Shown: piece after piece, positions 47,840 through 61,600 of the stretch
How positions within the stretch are numbered: the first letter of the stretch is position 1
Layout of the letters: each line of letters starts with the position of its first letter
DNA from: Anisodus tanguticus
Lineage: Eukaryota > Streptophyta > Magnoliopsida > Solanales > Solanaceae
Reading direction: 5' to 3'
Assembly (NCBI GenBank): GCA_034509755.1
Contig: CM067552.1
Location: 19,836,753-19,900,752, forward strand
DNA: 64,000 nucleotides
Position numbers and translations under genes: made by a program
Notes under the pieces: model-generated
Seen by the model: the letters and a program-made list of their open reading frames with translations, nothing else
Database searches by the model: none
Told to the model about the DNA's origin: nothing

Positions 47840-50800
47840 TGAATTCTTTTAGTCTATCACGCGGAATTCACGGCCCATTTGTTTGTTAAGAAATATGGTT
47901 AAGTCATCTATGTAGTGCTCGATGATTATTACCTAGGTGTCGGTCAGTGTCTCTCCGGGTTGGGGTGTGACACTAAGTCCAACTCTTCAGCAATTAAGAA
48001 TTACTCAATATTGCTTTTTCTCCAATGTCGATATGGAATAGCTTCCATTGTCATGTTGTGTGATAGTTAGATTTAGTTCCTTCGAGCAGTTCCTCTGAAT
48101 AATGTGACTGCTTCACTAAGCGTTTGTATATCTGGTGTCACACCCTAAACTGGAGTGGCGTGACCGGCACCCTATTTCCTATTTGCTCGAGCATACCTAT
48201 TTGTAATTTTGTCTATACATAGCTCATACAATCTGTTTTAATGATAAAATGAAGACAAGGTAGCCCTCATTAACTTAAAAGGAATTAGCACCGCCTCACC
48301 GACTACCTTATACGATAGGTTTTACAGTGGTTATCCCCACTGTAAAATATTTTACGGGCCGTAAAAGGTCACAGTGAAACAACTCTACCTCCACCAACGT
48401 TTTGTTAAGTTTTACGGTGGAGGTCTCACAATTTTGCCGATTGTAAAACACAATTATAGTCTTAAATCCCACCATAAAACATAGGGATTTTCGAAATTGT
48501 GACGAATTTATTTCATTTGATTCGATTTACCTTTGTACAACTTATCCTTTTGTAGACAAGATTTGGACCTTCATTACTTTCTTCATAAGATCACATATCC
48601 TCCTGAGAAGTTGGTATCCAATCGATGGTACGAGTAGACGTAAAACAATGAGGCGTAACATGTGTCATGTGTATAGATGTCATATATGTCCTTGTAGGCA
48701 TATGTTTTAATGTACATACTTCCATGGTGGCCTTGTTAGCTCTTCCTATGCTTATGTGATTATTAGGGTGGTATCGTAAGTTCTTTATCACTTTTGAATT
48801 CTTTTAGTCTATCATGCGGAATTCACGGCCCATTTGTTTGTTAAGAAATATGGTTAAGTCATGTATGTAGTGCTCGATGATTATTACCGAGGTGTCGGTC
48901 AGTGCCTCTCCGGGTTGGGGTGTGACCCTAAGTCCAACTCTTCATCAATTAAGAATTACTCAATATTGATTTTTCTACAATGTCGACATGGAATAGCTTC
49001 CAGTGTCAAGTTGCGTGATAGTTAGAATTAGTTCCTTCGAGAAGTTCCTCTGAATAATGTGACTGCTTCACTATGTATTTTGTATATCTGGTGTCACACC
49101 CTAAACTGGAGTGGCGTGATTGGCACCCTATTTCCTACTTGCTCGAGCATACCCGTTTGTAATTTTGTCCATACATAGCTCATATAATCTGTTTTAATGA
49201 TAAAATGAAGTCAAGGTAGCCCTCATTGACTTAAAAGAAATTAGCACTGCCTCAAAGACCAGCTTATACGATAGGTTTTACAGTGGTTCTCCCTATTGTA
49301 AAATATTTTACGGGCCGTAAAAGGTCACAGTGAAACAACTCTAACTCCACCAAAGTTTTGTTAAGTTTTAAGGTGGAGGCCTCAGAGTTTTGACGATTGT
49401 AAAACACAATTATAGACGTAAATCCCACCATAAAACATAGGGATTTTCCAAATTGTGATGAATTTATTTCATTTGATTCGATTTACCTTTGTACAACTAA
49501 TCCTTCAATAGACAAGATTTGGACCGTTATTACTTTCTTCATAAGATCACATATCCTCCTGAGAAGTTGCTGTCCAATCGATGGTACGAGTAGACGTGAA
49601 ACTACGAGGCGTATCATGTGTCATGTGTATATATGTCATATATGTCCTTGTAGGAATATGTTTTAATGTAAATACTTTCATGGTGGCCTTGTTAGCTCTT
49701 CCTATGCTTATATGATTATTAGGGTGGTATCGTAAGTTGTTTATCACTTTTGAATTCTTTTAGTCTATCATGCAGCATTGACGGTCCAACATGTTTGTTA
49801 AGAAATATGGTTAAGTCATGTATGTAGTGCTCTATGATTATTACCTAGGTGTTGGTCTGTGCCTCTCCGGGTTGGGGTGTGACACTAAGTCCAACTCTTC
49901 ATCTATTAGAAATTAATTAATATTCCTTTTTCTCTAATGTCGACATGGAATAGCTTCCAGTGTCAAGTTGTGTGATAGTTAGAATTAGTTCCTTCGAGCA
50001 GTTCCTCGGAATAATGTGACGGCTTCACTAAGTGTTTTGTATATCTGGTGTCACACCCTAAACTGGAGTGGCGTGATTGACACCCTATTTCCTACTTGCT
50101 CGAGCATACATATTTGTAATTTTGTCCATACATAGCTCATACCATCTGTTTTAATGATAAAATGAAGTCAAGGTAGCCCTCATTGACTTAAAAGGAATTA
50201 GCACTGCCTCAAAGACTAGCTTATACGATAGGTTTTACAGTGGTTCTCCCCATTGTAAAATATTTTACGGATCGTAAAAGGTCATAGTGAAACAACTCTA
50301 CCTCCACCAACGTTTTGTTAAGTTTTACGGTAGAGATCTCAGAGTTTTGCCGATTGTAAAACACAATCATAGTCATAAATCCAACCATAAAAAATAGGGA
50401 TTTTCCAAATTGTGATGAATTTATTTCATTTGATTCGATTTACCTTTGTACAACTTATCCTTCTATAGACAAGATTTGGACCGTTATTACTTTCTTCATA
50501 AGATCACATATCCTCCTGAGAAGTTGGTATCCAATCGATGGTACAAGTAGACATGAAACTATGAGGCGTAACATGTGTCATGTGTATAGATGTCATATAT
50601 GTCCTTGTAGGCATATGTTTTAATGTACATACTTCCATGGTGGCCTTGTTAGCTTTTCCTATGCTTATATGCTTATTAGGGTGGTATTGTAAGTTGTTTA
50701 TCACTTTTGAATTCTTCCAATCTATCATGTGGCATTGACGGCCCATTTGCTTGTTAAGAAATATGGTTAAGTCATGTATGTAGTGCTCGATGATTAATAC

Positions 50801-52070
50801 CTGGGTGTCGGTCAGTGCCTCTTCGAGTTGGGGGTGTGACACTAAGTCCAACTCTTCATCTATTAGGAATTCCTCAATATTCCTTTTTCTCTAATGTCGA
50901 CATGGAATAGCTTCCAGTGTCAAGTTGTGTGATAGTTAGAATTAATTCCTTCAAGCGGTTCCTCCGAATAATGTGACTACTTCACTAAGTGATTTGTATA
51001 TACGGTGTCACACCTAAATTGGAGTGGCGTGATTTGGCACCTTTTTCCTACTTGCTCGAGCATACCTATTTGTAATTTTGTCCATACATAGCTCATACAA
51101 TCTGTTTTAATGATAAAATGAAGTCAAGGTAGCCCTTATTGACTTAAAAAGAATTAGCACCGCCTCAACGACTAGCCTATACTATAGGTTTTACAGTGGT
51201 TCTCCCCATTGTAAAATATTTTACGGGTCGTAAAAGGTCACAGTGAAACAACTCTACCTCCACCAATGTTTTGTTAAGTTTTAAGGTGGAGGTCTCAGAG
51301 TTTTGCCGATTGTAAAACACAATTATAGTCGTAAATCGCACCATAAAACATAGGGATTTTCCAAATTGTGATGAATTTATTTCATTTCATTCGATTTACC
51401 TTTGTACAACTTATCCTTCTATAGACAAGATTTGGACCGTTATTACTTTCTTCGTAAGATCACATACCCTCCTGAGAAGTTGGTATCCAATCGATGGTAT
51501 GAGTAGACGTGAAACTATGAGGCGTAACATGTGTCATGTGTATAGATGTCATATTTGTCCTAGTAGGAATATGTTTTAATGTACATACTTCCATGGTGGC
51601 CTTGTTAGCTCTTCCTATGCTTATATGATTATTAGGGTGGTATCGTAAGTTGTTTATCACTTTTGAATTCTTTTAGTCTATCATGCGGCATTGACGGCCC
51701 ATTTGTTTGTTAACAAATATGGCTAAGTCATGTATGTAGTGCTCGATGATTATTACCTAGGTTTCGGTCAGTGCCTCTCCGGGTTGGGGTGTGACACTAA
51801 GTCCAACTCTTCATCTATTAGGAATTACACAATATTCCTTTATCTCTAATGTCGATATGGAATATCTTCCAGTGTCGAGTTGTGTGATAGTTAGAATTAG
51901 TTCCTTCGAGCAGTTCCTCTGAATAATGTGACTGCTTCACTAAGTGTTTTGTATATCTGATGTCACACCCTAAACTGGAGTGGCGTGACTGGCACCCTAT
52001 TTCCTATTTGCTCGAGCATACCTATTTGTAATTTTGTCCATACATAGCTCATACAATCTGTTTTAATGAT
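47840..52070. repeat. Higher-order block, copy 2 (about 4.4 monomers)
   Basis: Partner of 39230-43470 at an offset of about 8601-8606 bp, i.e. nine monomers. A small offset change after 41480 comes from a 4-bp CACC/ACCC duplication in copy 1 (CACCCACCC). Confidence 0.82.
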
Positions 52071-52619
52071 AAAATGAAGTCAAGGTACCCCTCATTTACT
52101 TAAAAGGAATTAGCACCACCTCAACGACTAGCTTATACGATAGGTTTTACATTGTTTCTCCCCACTGTAAAATATTTTACGGGCCATAAAAGGTCACAGT
52201 GAAACAACTCTACCTCCACCAAAGTTTTGTTAAGTTTTAAGGTGGAGGTCTCAGAGTTTTTACCGATTGTAAAACACAATTATAGTCGTAAATCGCACCA
52301 TAAAACATAGGGATTTTCCAAATTGTGACGAATTTATTTCATTTGATTCAATTTACCTTTTAACAACTTATCCTTCTGTAGAAAAGATTTGGACCGTTAT
52401 TACTTTCTTCATAAGATCACATATCCTCCTGAGAAGTTGGTATCCAATCGATGGTACAAGTAGATGTGAAACTATGAGGCGTAACATGTGTCATGTGTAT
52501 AGATGTCATATATGTCCTTTTAGGCATATGTTTTAATGTACATACTTCCATGGTGCTCATGTTAGCTCTGCCAATGCTTTTATGCTTATTAGGGTGGTAT
52601 CGTAAGTTGTTTATCACTT

Positions 52620-54436
52620 TTGAATTCTTTCAGTCAATCATGCGGCATTGACGACCCATTTCCTTGTTAAGAAATATGGTTAAGTCATGTATGTGGTGCT
52701 CGATGATTAATACCTGGGTGTCGGTCAGTGCCTCTCAGGGTTGGGGTGTGACACTAAGTCCAACTCTTCATCTATTAGGAATTACTCTATATTCCTTTTT
52801 CTCTAATGTCAACATGGAATAGCTTCTAGTGTCAAGTTGTGTGATAGTTAGAATTAGTTCCTTCGAGCAGTTCCTCTGAATAATGTGACTGCGTCACTCA
52901 GTGTTTTGTATATCTGGTGTCACACCCTAAACTGGAGTGGCGTGACCGGCACCCTATTTCCTACTTGCTCGAGCATACCTATTTGTAATTTTGTCCATAC
53001 ATAGCTCATACAATCTGTTTTAATGATAAAATGAAGTCAAGGTAGCCCTCATTGACTTAAAAGGAATTAGCACCGCCTCAACGACTAGCTTATACGATAG
53101 GTTTTACATTGTTTCTCCCCACTGTAAAGTATTTTACGGGCAGTAAAAGGTCACAGTGAAACAACTCTACCTCCACCAAAGTTTTGTTAAGTTTTAAGGT
53201 GGAGGTCTCAGAGTTTTGCCGATTGTAAAACACAATTATAGTCGTAAATCCCACCACAAAACATAGGGATTTTCCAAATTGTGACGAATTTATTTCATTT
53301 GATTCAATTTACCTATATACAACTTATCCTTCTGTAGAAATGATTTGGACCGTTATTACTTTCTTCGTAAGATCACATATCCTCCTGAGAAGTTGGTATC
53401 CAATCGATGGTACATGTAGACATGAAACTATGAGGCGTAACATGTGTCATGTGTATAGATGTCATATATGTCCTTGTAGGCATATGTTTTAATGTACATA
53501 CTTCCATGGTGCTCATGTTAGCTCTGCCAATGCTTTTATGCTTATTAGGGTGGTATCGTAAGTTGTTTATCACTTTTGAATTCTTTCAGTCAATCATGCG
53601 GCATTGACGACCCATTTCCTTGTTAAGAAATATGGTTAAGTCATGTATGTGGTGCTCGATGAATAATACCTAGGTGTCGGTCAGTGCCTCTCAGGGTTGG
53701 GGTGTGACACTAAGTCCAACTCTTCATCTATTAGGAATTACTCTATATTCCTTTTTCTCTAATGTCAACATGGAATAGCTTCCAGTGTCAAGTTGTGTGA
53801 TAGTTAGAATTAGTTCCTTCGAGCAGTTCCTCTGAATAATGTGACTGCGTCACTAAGTGTTTTGTATATCTGGTGTCACACCCTAAACTGGAGTGGCGTG
53901 ACCGGCACCCTATTTCCTACTTGCTCGAGCATACCTATTTGTAATTTTGTCCATACATAGCTCATACAATCTGTTTTAATGATAAAATGAAGTCAAGGTA
54001 GCCCTCATTGACTTAAAAGGAATTAGCACCGCCTCAACGACTAGCTTATACGATAGGTTTTACATTGTTTCTCCCCACTGTAAAGTATTTTACGGGCAGT
54101 AAAAGGTCACAGTGAAACAACTCTACCTCCACCAAAGTTTTGTTAAGTTTTAAGGTGGAGGTCTCAGAGTTTTGCCGATTGTAAAACACAATTATAGTCG
54201 TAAATCCCACCACAAAACATAGGGATTTTCCAAATTGTGACGAATTTATTTCATTTGATTCAATTTACCTATATACAACTTATCCTTCTGTAGAAATGAT
54301 TTGGACCGTTATTACTTTCTTCGTAAGATCACATATCCTCCTGAGAAGTTGGTATCCAATCGATGGTACATGTAGACATGAAACTATGAGGCGTAACATG
54401 TGTCATGTGTATAGATGTCATATATGTCCTTGTAGG
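52620..54436. repeat. Pair of near-identical adjacent monomers
   Basis: About 52620-53480 and 53576-54436 share rare variants at an offset of 956: GTAAAGTATTTTACGGGCAG, CACCACAAAACATAG, TACCTATATACAAC, TAGAAATGATTTGG and TACATGTAGACATG. They look like a very recent unequal exchange. Confidence 0.85.
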
Positions 54437-57400
54437 AATATGTTTTAATGTACATACTTCCATGGTGGCCATGTTAGCTCTGCCAATGCTTCTATTCTTA
54501 TTAGGGTGGTATCGTAAGTTGTTTATCACTTTTGAATTCTTTCAGTCTATCATGCGGCATTGACGACCCATTTGCCTGTTAATAAATATGGTTAAGTCAT
54601 GTATGTAGTGCTCGATGATTAATACCTGGGTGTCGGTCAGTGCCTCTCAGGGTTGGGGTGTGACACTAAGTCCAACTCTTCATCTATTAGGAATTACGCA
54701 ATATTCCTTTATCTCTAATGTCGATATGGAATATCTTCCAGTGTCCAGTTGTGTGATAGTTAGAATTAGTTCCTTCGAGCAGTTCCTCTGAATAATGTGA
54801 TTTGCTTCACTAAGTGTTTTGTATATACGGTGTCACACCCTAAACTGGAGTGGCGTGACTGGCACCCTATTTCCTATTTGCTCGAGCATACCTATTTGTA
54901 ATTTTGTCCATACATAGCTCATACAATCTGTTTTAATGATAAAATGAAGTCAAGGTAGCCCTCATTGACTTAAAAGGAATTAGCACCACCTCAACGACTA
55001 GCTTATACGATAGGTTTTACATTATTTCTCCCCACTGTAAAATATTTTACGGGCCGTAAAAGGTCACAGTGAAACAACTCTACCTCCACCAAAGTTTTGT
55101 TAAGTTTTAAGGTGGAGGTCTCAGAGTTTTGCCGATTGTAAAACACAATTATAGTCGTAAATCCCACCATAAAACATAGGGATTTTCCAAATTGTGACGA
55201 ATTTATTTCATTTGATTAAATTTACCTTTTAACAACTTATCCTTCTGTAGAAAAGATTTGGACCGTTATTACTTTCTTCGTAAGATCACATATCCTCCTG
55301 AGAATTTGGTATCCAATCGATGGTACAAGTAGACGTGAAACTATGAGGCGTAACATGTGTCATGTGTATAGATGTCATATATGTCCTTGTAGGCATATGT
55401 TTTAATGTACATACTTCCATGGTGCTCATGTTAGCTCTGCCAATGCTTTTATGCTTATTAGGGTGGTATCGTAAGTTGTTTATCACTTTTGAATTATTTC
55501 AGTCAATCATGCGGCATTGACGACCCATTTCCTTGTTAAGAAATATGGTTAAGTCATGTATGTGGTGCTCGATGATTAATACCTAGGTGTCGGTCAGTGC
55601 CTCTCAGGGTTGGGGTGTGACACTAAGTCCAACTCTTCATCTATTAGGAATTACTCTATATTCCTTTTTCTCTAATGTCAACATGGAATAGCTTCCAGTG
55701 TCAAGTTGTGTGATAGTTAGAATTAGTTCCTTCGAGCAGTTCCTCTGAATAATGTGACTGCATCACTAAGTGTTTTGTATATCTGGTGTCACACCCTAAA
55801 CTGGAGTGGCGTGACCGGCACCCTATTTCCTACTTGCTCGAGCATACCTATTTGTAATTTTGTCCATACATAGCTCATACAATCTGTTTTAATGATAAAA
55901 TGAAGTCAAGGTAGCCCTCATTGACTTAAAAGGAATTAGCACCGCCCCAACGACTACCTTATACGATAGGTTTTACAGTGGTTCTCCCCACTGTAAAATA
56001 TGTAATGGGCCATAAAAGGTCACAGTGAAACAACTCTACCAACACTAACGTTTCGTTAAGTTTTACGGTGGAGGTCTCAGAGTTTTGCCGATTGTAAAAC
56101 ACAATTATAGTCGTAAATCCCACCATAAAACATAGGGATTTTCCAAATTGTGATGAATTTATTTCATTTGATTCAATTTACCTATATACAACTTATCCTT
56201 CTGTAGAAATGATTTGGACCGTTATTACTTTCTTCGTAAGATAACATATCCTCCTGAGAAGTTGGTATTCAATCGATGGTACATGTAGACATGAAACTAT
56301 GAGGCGTAACATGTGTCATGTGTATAGATGTCATATATGTCCTTGTAGGAATATGTTTTAATGTACATACTTCCATGGTGGCCATGTTAGCTCTGCCAAT
56401 GCTTCTATGCTTATTTGGGTGGTATCGTAAGTTGTTTATCACTTTTGAATACTTTCAGTCTATCATGCGGCATTAACGACCCATTTGCTTGTTAATAAAT
56501 ATGGTTAAGTCATGTATGTAGTGCTCGATGATTAATACCTGGGTGTCGGTCAGTGCCTCTCCGGGTTGGGGTGTGACACTAAGTCCAACTCTTCATCTAT
56601 TAGGAATTACGCAATATTCCTTTATCTCTAATGTTGACATGGAATAGCTTCCAGTGTCAAGTTGTGTGATAGTTAGAATTAGTTCCTTCGAGCAGTTCCT
56701 CTGAATAATGTGACTTCTTCACTAAGTGTTTTGTATATCTGGTGTCACAGCCTAAACTGGAGTGGCGTGACTGGCACCCTATTTTCTACTTGGTCGAGCA
56801 TACCTATTTGTAATTTTGTCCATACATAGCTCATACAATCTGTTTTAATGATAAAATGAAGTAAAGGTAGCCCTCATTGACTTAAAAGGAATTAACACCG
56901 TCTCAACGACTAGCTTATACGATAGGTTTTACAGTAGTTCTCCCCACTGTAAATTATTTTACTGGCCGTAAAAGGTCACAGTGAAACAACTCTACCTCCA
57001 CCAAAGTTTTGTTAAGTTTTAAGGTGGAGGTCTCAGAGTTTTGCCGATTGTAAAACACAATTATAGTCGTAAATCCCACCATAAAACATAGGGATTTTCC
57101 AAATTGTGACGAATTTATTTCATTTGATTCGATTTTCCTTTGTACAACTTATCCTTCTGTAGACAAGATTTGGACCTATATTACTTTCTTCATAAGATCA
57201 CATATACTCCTGAGAAGTTGGTATCCAATCGATGGTACGAGTAGACGTGAAACTATGAGGCGTAACATGTGTCATGTGTATAGATGTCATATATGTCCTT
57301 ATAGGAATATGTTCTAATGTACATACTTCCATGGTGGCCTTGTTAGCTCTTCCTATGCTTATATGATTATTAGGGTGGTATCGTAAGTTGTTTATCACTT

Positions 57401-58699
57401 TTTAATTCTTTTAGTTTATCATGCGGCGTTGACGGCCCATTTGCTTGTTAAGAAATATGGTTAAGTCATATATGTAGTGCTCGATGATTAATACCTGGGT
57501 GTCGGTCAGTGCCTCTCCGGGGTGGGGTGTGACACTAAGTCCAACTCTTCATCTATTAGGAATTACTCAATATTCCTTTTTCTCTAGTGTCGACATGGAA
57601 TAGCTTCCAGTGTCAAGTGGTGTGATAGTTAGAATTAGTTCCTTCGAGCAGTTCCTCTGAATAATGTGACTGCGGCACTAAGTGTTTTGTATATCTGGTA
57701 TCACACCCTAAACTGGTGTGGCGTAACTGGCACCCAATTTCCTACTTGCTCGAGCATACCTATTAGTAATTTTGTCCATACATAGCTCATACAATCTGTT
57801 TTAATGAGAAAATGAACTCAAGGTAGCCCTCATTGACTTAAAAGGAATTAGCACCGCCTCAATGACTAGCGTATACGATAGGTTTTACAGTGGTTCTCCC
57901 CACTGTAAAATATTTTACGGGCCGTAAAAGGTCACAGTGAAACAACTCTACCTCCACCAAAGTTTTGTTAAGTTTTAAGGTGGAGTTCTCAGAGTTTTGC
58001 CTATTGTAAAACACAATTATAGTCGTAAATCCCACCATAAAACATAGGGATTTTCCTAATTGTGACGAATTTATTTCATTTGATTCAATTTACCTTTATA
58101 CGACTTATCCTTCTGTAGAAAAGATTTGGACCGTTATTACTTTCTTCATAAGATCACATATCCTCCTGAGAAGTTGGTATCCAATCGATGGTACAAGTTG
58201 ACGTGAAACTATGAGGCGTAAGATGTGTCATGTGTATAGAGGTCATATATGTCCTTGTAGGCATATGTTTTAATGTACATACTTCTATGGTGGCCTTGTT
58301 AGCTCTTCCTATGCTTATATGCTTATTTGGGTGGTATGGTAAGTTGTTTATCACTTTTGAATTCTATCAGTCTATCATGCGGCATTGACGGCCCATTTGC
58401 TTGTTAAGAAATATGGTTAAGTCATGTATGTAGTGCTCGATGATTAATACCTGGGTGTCGGTCAGTGCCTCTCCGGGTTGGGGTGTGACACTAAGTCCAA
58501 CTCTTCATCTATTAGGAATTACTCAATATTCCTTTTTCTCTAATGTCGACATGGAATAGCTTCCAGTGTCAAGTTGTGTGATAGTTAGAATTAATTCCTT
58601 CGAGCAGTTCCTCTGAATAATATGATTTGCTTCGGTAAGTGTTTTGTATATACGGTGTCACGCCCTAAACTGGAGTGGCGTGACCGGCACCCTATTTCC

Positions 58700-61600
58700 T
58701 ACTTGCACGAGCATACCTATTTGTAATTTTGTCCATACATAGCTCATACAATCTGTTTTAATGATAAAATGAAGTCAAGGTATCCCTCATTGACTTAAAA
58801 GGAATTAGCACCGCCCCAACGACTAGCTTATACGATAGGTTTTACAGTGGTTCTCCCCACTGTAAAATATGTTATGGGCCGTAAAAGGTCACAGTGAAAC
58901 AACTCTACCAACAATAACGTTTTGTTAAGTTTTACGGTGGAGGTCTCAGAGTTTTGCCGATTGTAAAACACAATTATAGTCGTAAATCCCACCATAAAAC
59001 ATAGGGATTTTCAAAATTGTGACGAATTTATTTCATTTGATTCGATTTACCTTTGTACAACTTATCCTTCTGTAGACAAGATTTGGACCGTTATTACATT
59101 CTTCATAAGATCACATATCCTCCTGAGAAGTTGGTATCCAATCGATGGTACAAGTAGACGTGAAACTATGAGGCGTAATATGTGTCATGTGTATAGATGT
59201 CATATATGTCCTTGTAGGCATATGTTTTAATGTACATACTTCCATGGTGGCCTTGTTAGCTCTTCCTATGCGTATATGCTTATTAGGGTGGTGTCGTAAG
59301 TTGTTTGTCACTTTTGAATTCTTTCAGTCTATCATGCGACATTGACGTCCCATTTGCTTGTTAAGAAATATGGTTAAGTCATATATGTAGTGCTCGATGA
59401 TTAATACCTAGGTGTCGGTCAGTGCCTCTCCGGGTTGGGGTGTGACACTAAGTCCAACTCTTCATCTATTAGGAATTACTCAATATTCCTTTTTCTCCAA
59501 TGTCGACATGGAATAGCTTCCAGTGTCAAGTTGTGTGATAGTTAGAATTAGTTCCTTCGAGCAGTTCCTCCGAATAATGTATTTGCTTCACTAAGTGTTT
59601 TGTATATCTGGTGTCACACCCAAAACTGGAGTTGCATGACCGGCACCCTATTTCCTACTTGCTCGAGCATACCTATTTGTAATTTTGTCCATACATAGCT
59701 CATACATATCTGTTTTAATGATAAAATGAAGTCAAGGTAGCCCTCATTGACTTAAAAGGAATTAGCACCGCCTCAACGACTAGCTTATACGATAGCTTTT
59801 ACAGTGGTTATCCCCAATGTAAAATATTTTACGGGCCGTAAAAGGTCACAGTGAAACAACTCTACCTCCACCAGCATTTTGTTAAGTTTTACGGTGGAGG
59901 TCTCAGAGTTTTGCCGATTGTAAAACACAATTATAGTCGTAAATCCCACCTTAAAACATAGGGATTTTCAAAATTGTGACGAATTTATTTCATTTGATTC
60001 GATTTACCTTTGTACAACTTATCCTTCTGTAGACAAGATTTGGACCGTTATTACATTCTTCATAAGATCACATATCCTCCTGAGAAGTTGGTATCCAATC
60101 GATGGTATGAGTAGACGTGAAACTATGAGGCGTAATATGTGTCATATGCATACATGTCATATATGTACTTGTAGGAATACGTTTTAATGTACATACTTCC
60201 ATGGTGGCCTTGTTAGCTCTTTCTATGCTTATATGATTATTAGGGTGGTATCGTAAGTTGTTTATCACTTTTGAATTCTTTTAGTCTATCATGCGGCATT
60301 GACGGCCCATTTGTTTGTTAAGAAATATGGCTAAGTCATGTATGTAGTGCTCGATGATTATTACCTAGGTTTCGGTCAGTGCCTCTCCGGGTTGGGATGT
60401 GACACTAAGTCCAACTCTTCATCTATTAGGCATTACGCAATATTCCTTTATCTCTAATGTCGATATGGAATAGCTTCCAGTGTCAAGTTGTGTGATAGTT
60501 AGAATTAGTTCCTTCGAGCAGTTCCTCTGAATAATGTGACTGCTTCAGTAAGTGTTTTGTATATCTGGTGTCACACCCTAAACTGGAGTGGCGTGACCGG
60601 CACCCTATTTCCTACTTGCTCGAGCATACCTATTTGTAATTTTGTCCATACATAGCTCATACAATCTGTTTTAATGATAAAATGAAGTCAAGGTATCCCT
60701 CATTGACTTAAAAGGAATTAGCACCGCCCCAATGACTAGCTTATACGATAGGTTTTACAGTGGTTCTCCCCACTGTAAAATATGTTATGGGCCGTAAAAG
60801 GTCACAGTGAAACAACTCTACCTGCACCAGCATTTTGTTAAGTTTTACGGTGGAGGTCTCAGAGTTTTGCCGATTGTAAAACACAATTATAGTCTTAAAT
60901 CCCACCATAAAAAATAGGGATTTTCAAAATTGTGACGAATTTATTTCATTTGATTCGATTTACCTTTGTACAACTTATCCTTCTGTAGACAAGATTTGGA
61001 CCGTTATTACATTCTTCATAAGATCACATATCCTCCTGAGAAGTTGGTATCCAATCGATGGTATGAGTAGACGTGAAAATATGAGGCGTAACATGTGTCA
61101 TATGTGTACATGTCATATATGTACTTGTAGGAATATGTTTTAATGTACATACTTCCATGGTAGCCTTGTTAGCTCTTTCTATGCTTATATGATTATTAGG
61201 GTGGTATCGTAAGTTGTTTATCACTTTTGAATTCTTTTAGTCTTTCATGCGGCATTGACGGCCCATTTGTTTGTTAAGAAATATGGCTAAGTCATGTATG
61301 TAGTGCTCGAAGATTATTACCTAGGTTTCGGTCAGTGCCTCTCCGGGTTGGGGTGTGACACTAAGTCCAACTCTTCATCTATTAGGAATTACGCAATATT
61401 CCTTTATCTCTAATGTCGATATGGAATAGCTTCCAGTGTCAAGTTGTGTGATAGTTAGAATTAATTCCTTCGAGCAGTTCCTCTGAATAATATGACTGCT
61501 TCAGTAAGTGTTTTGTATATCTGGTGTCACACCCTAAACTGGAGTGGCGTGACCGGCACCCTATTTCCTACTTGCACGAGCATACCTATTTGTAATTTTG

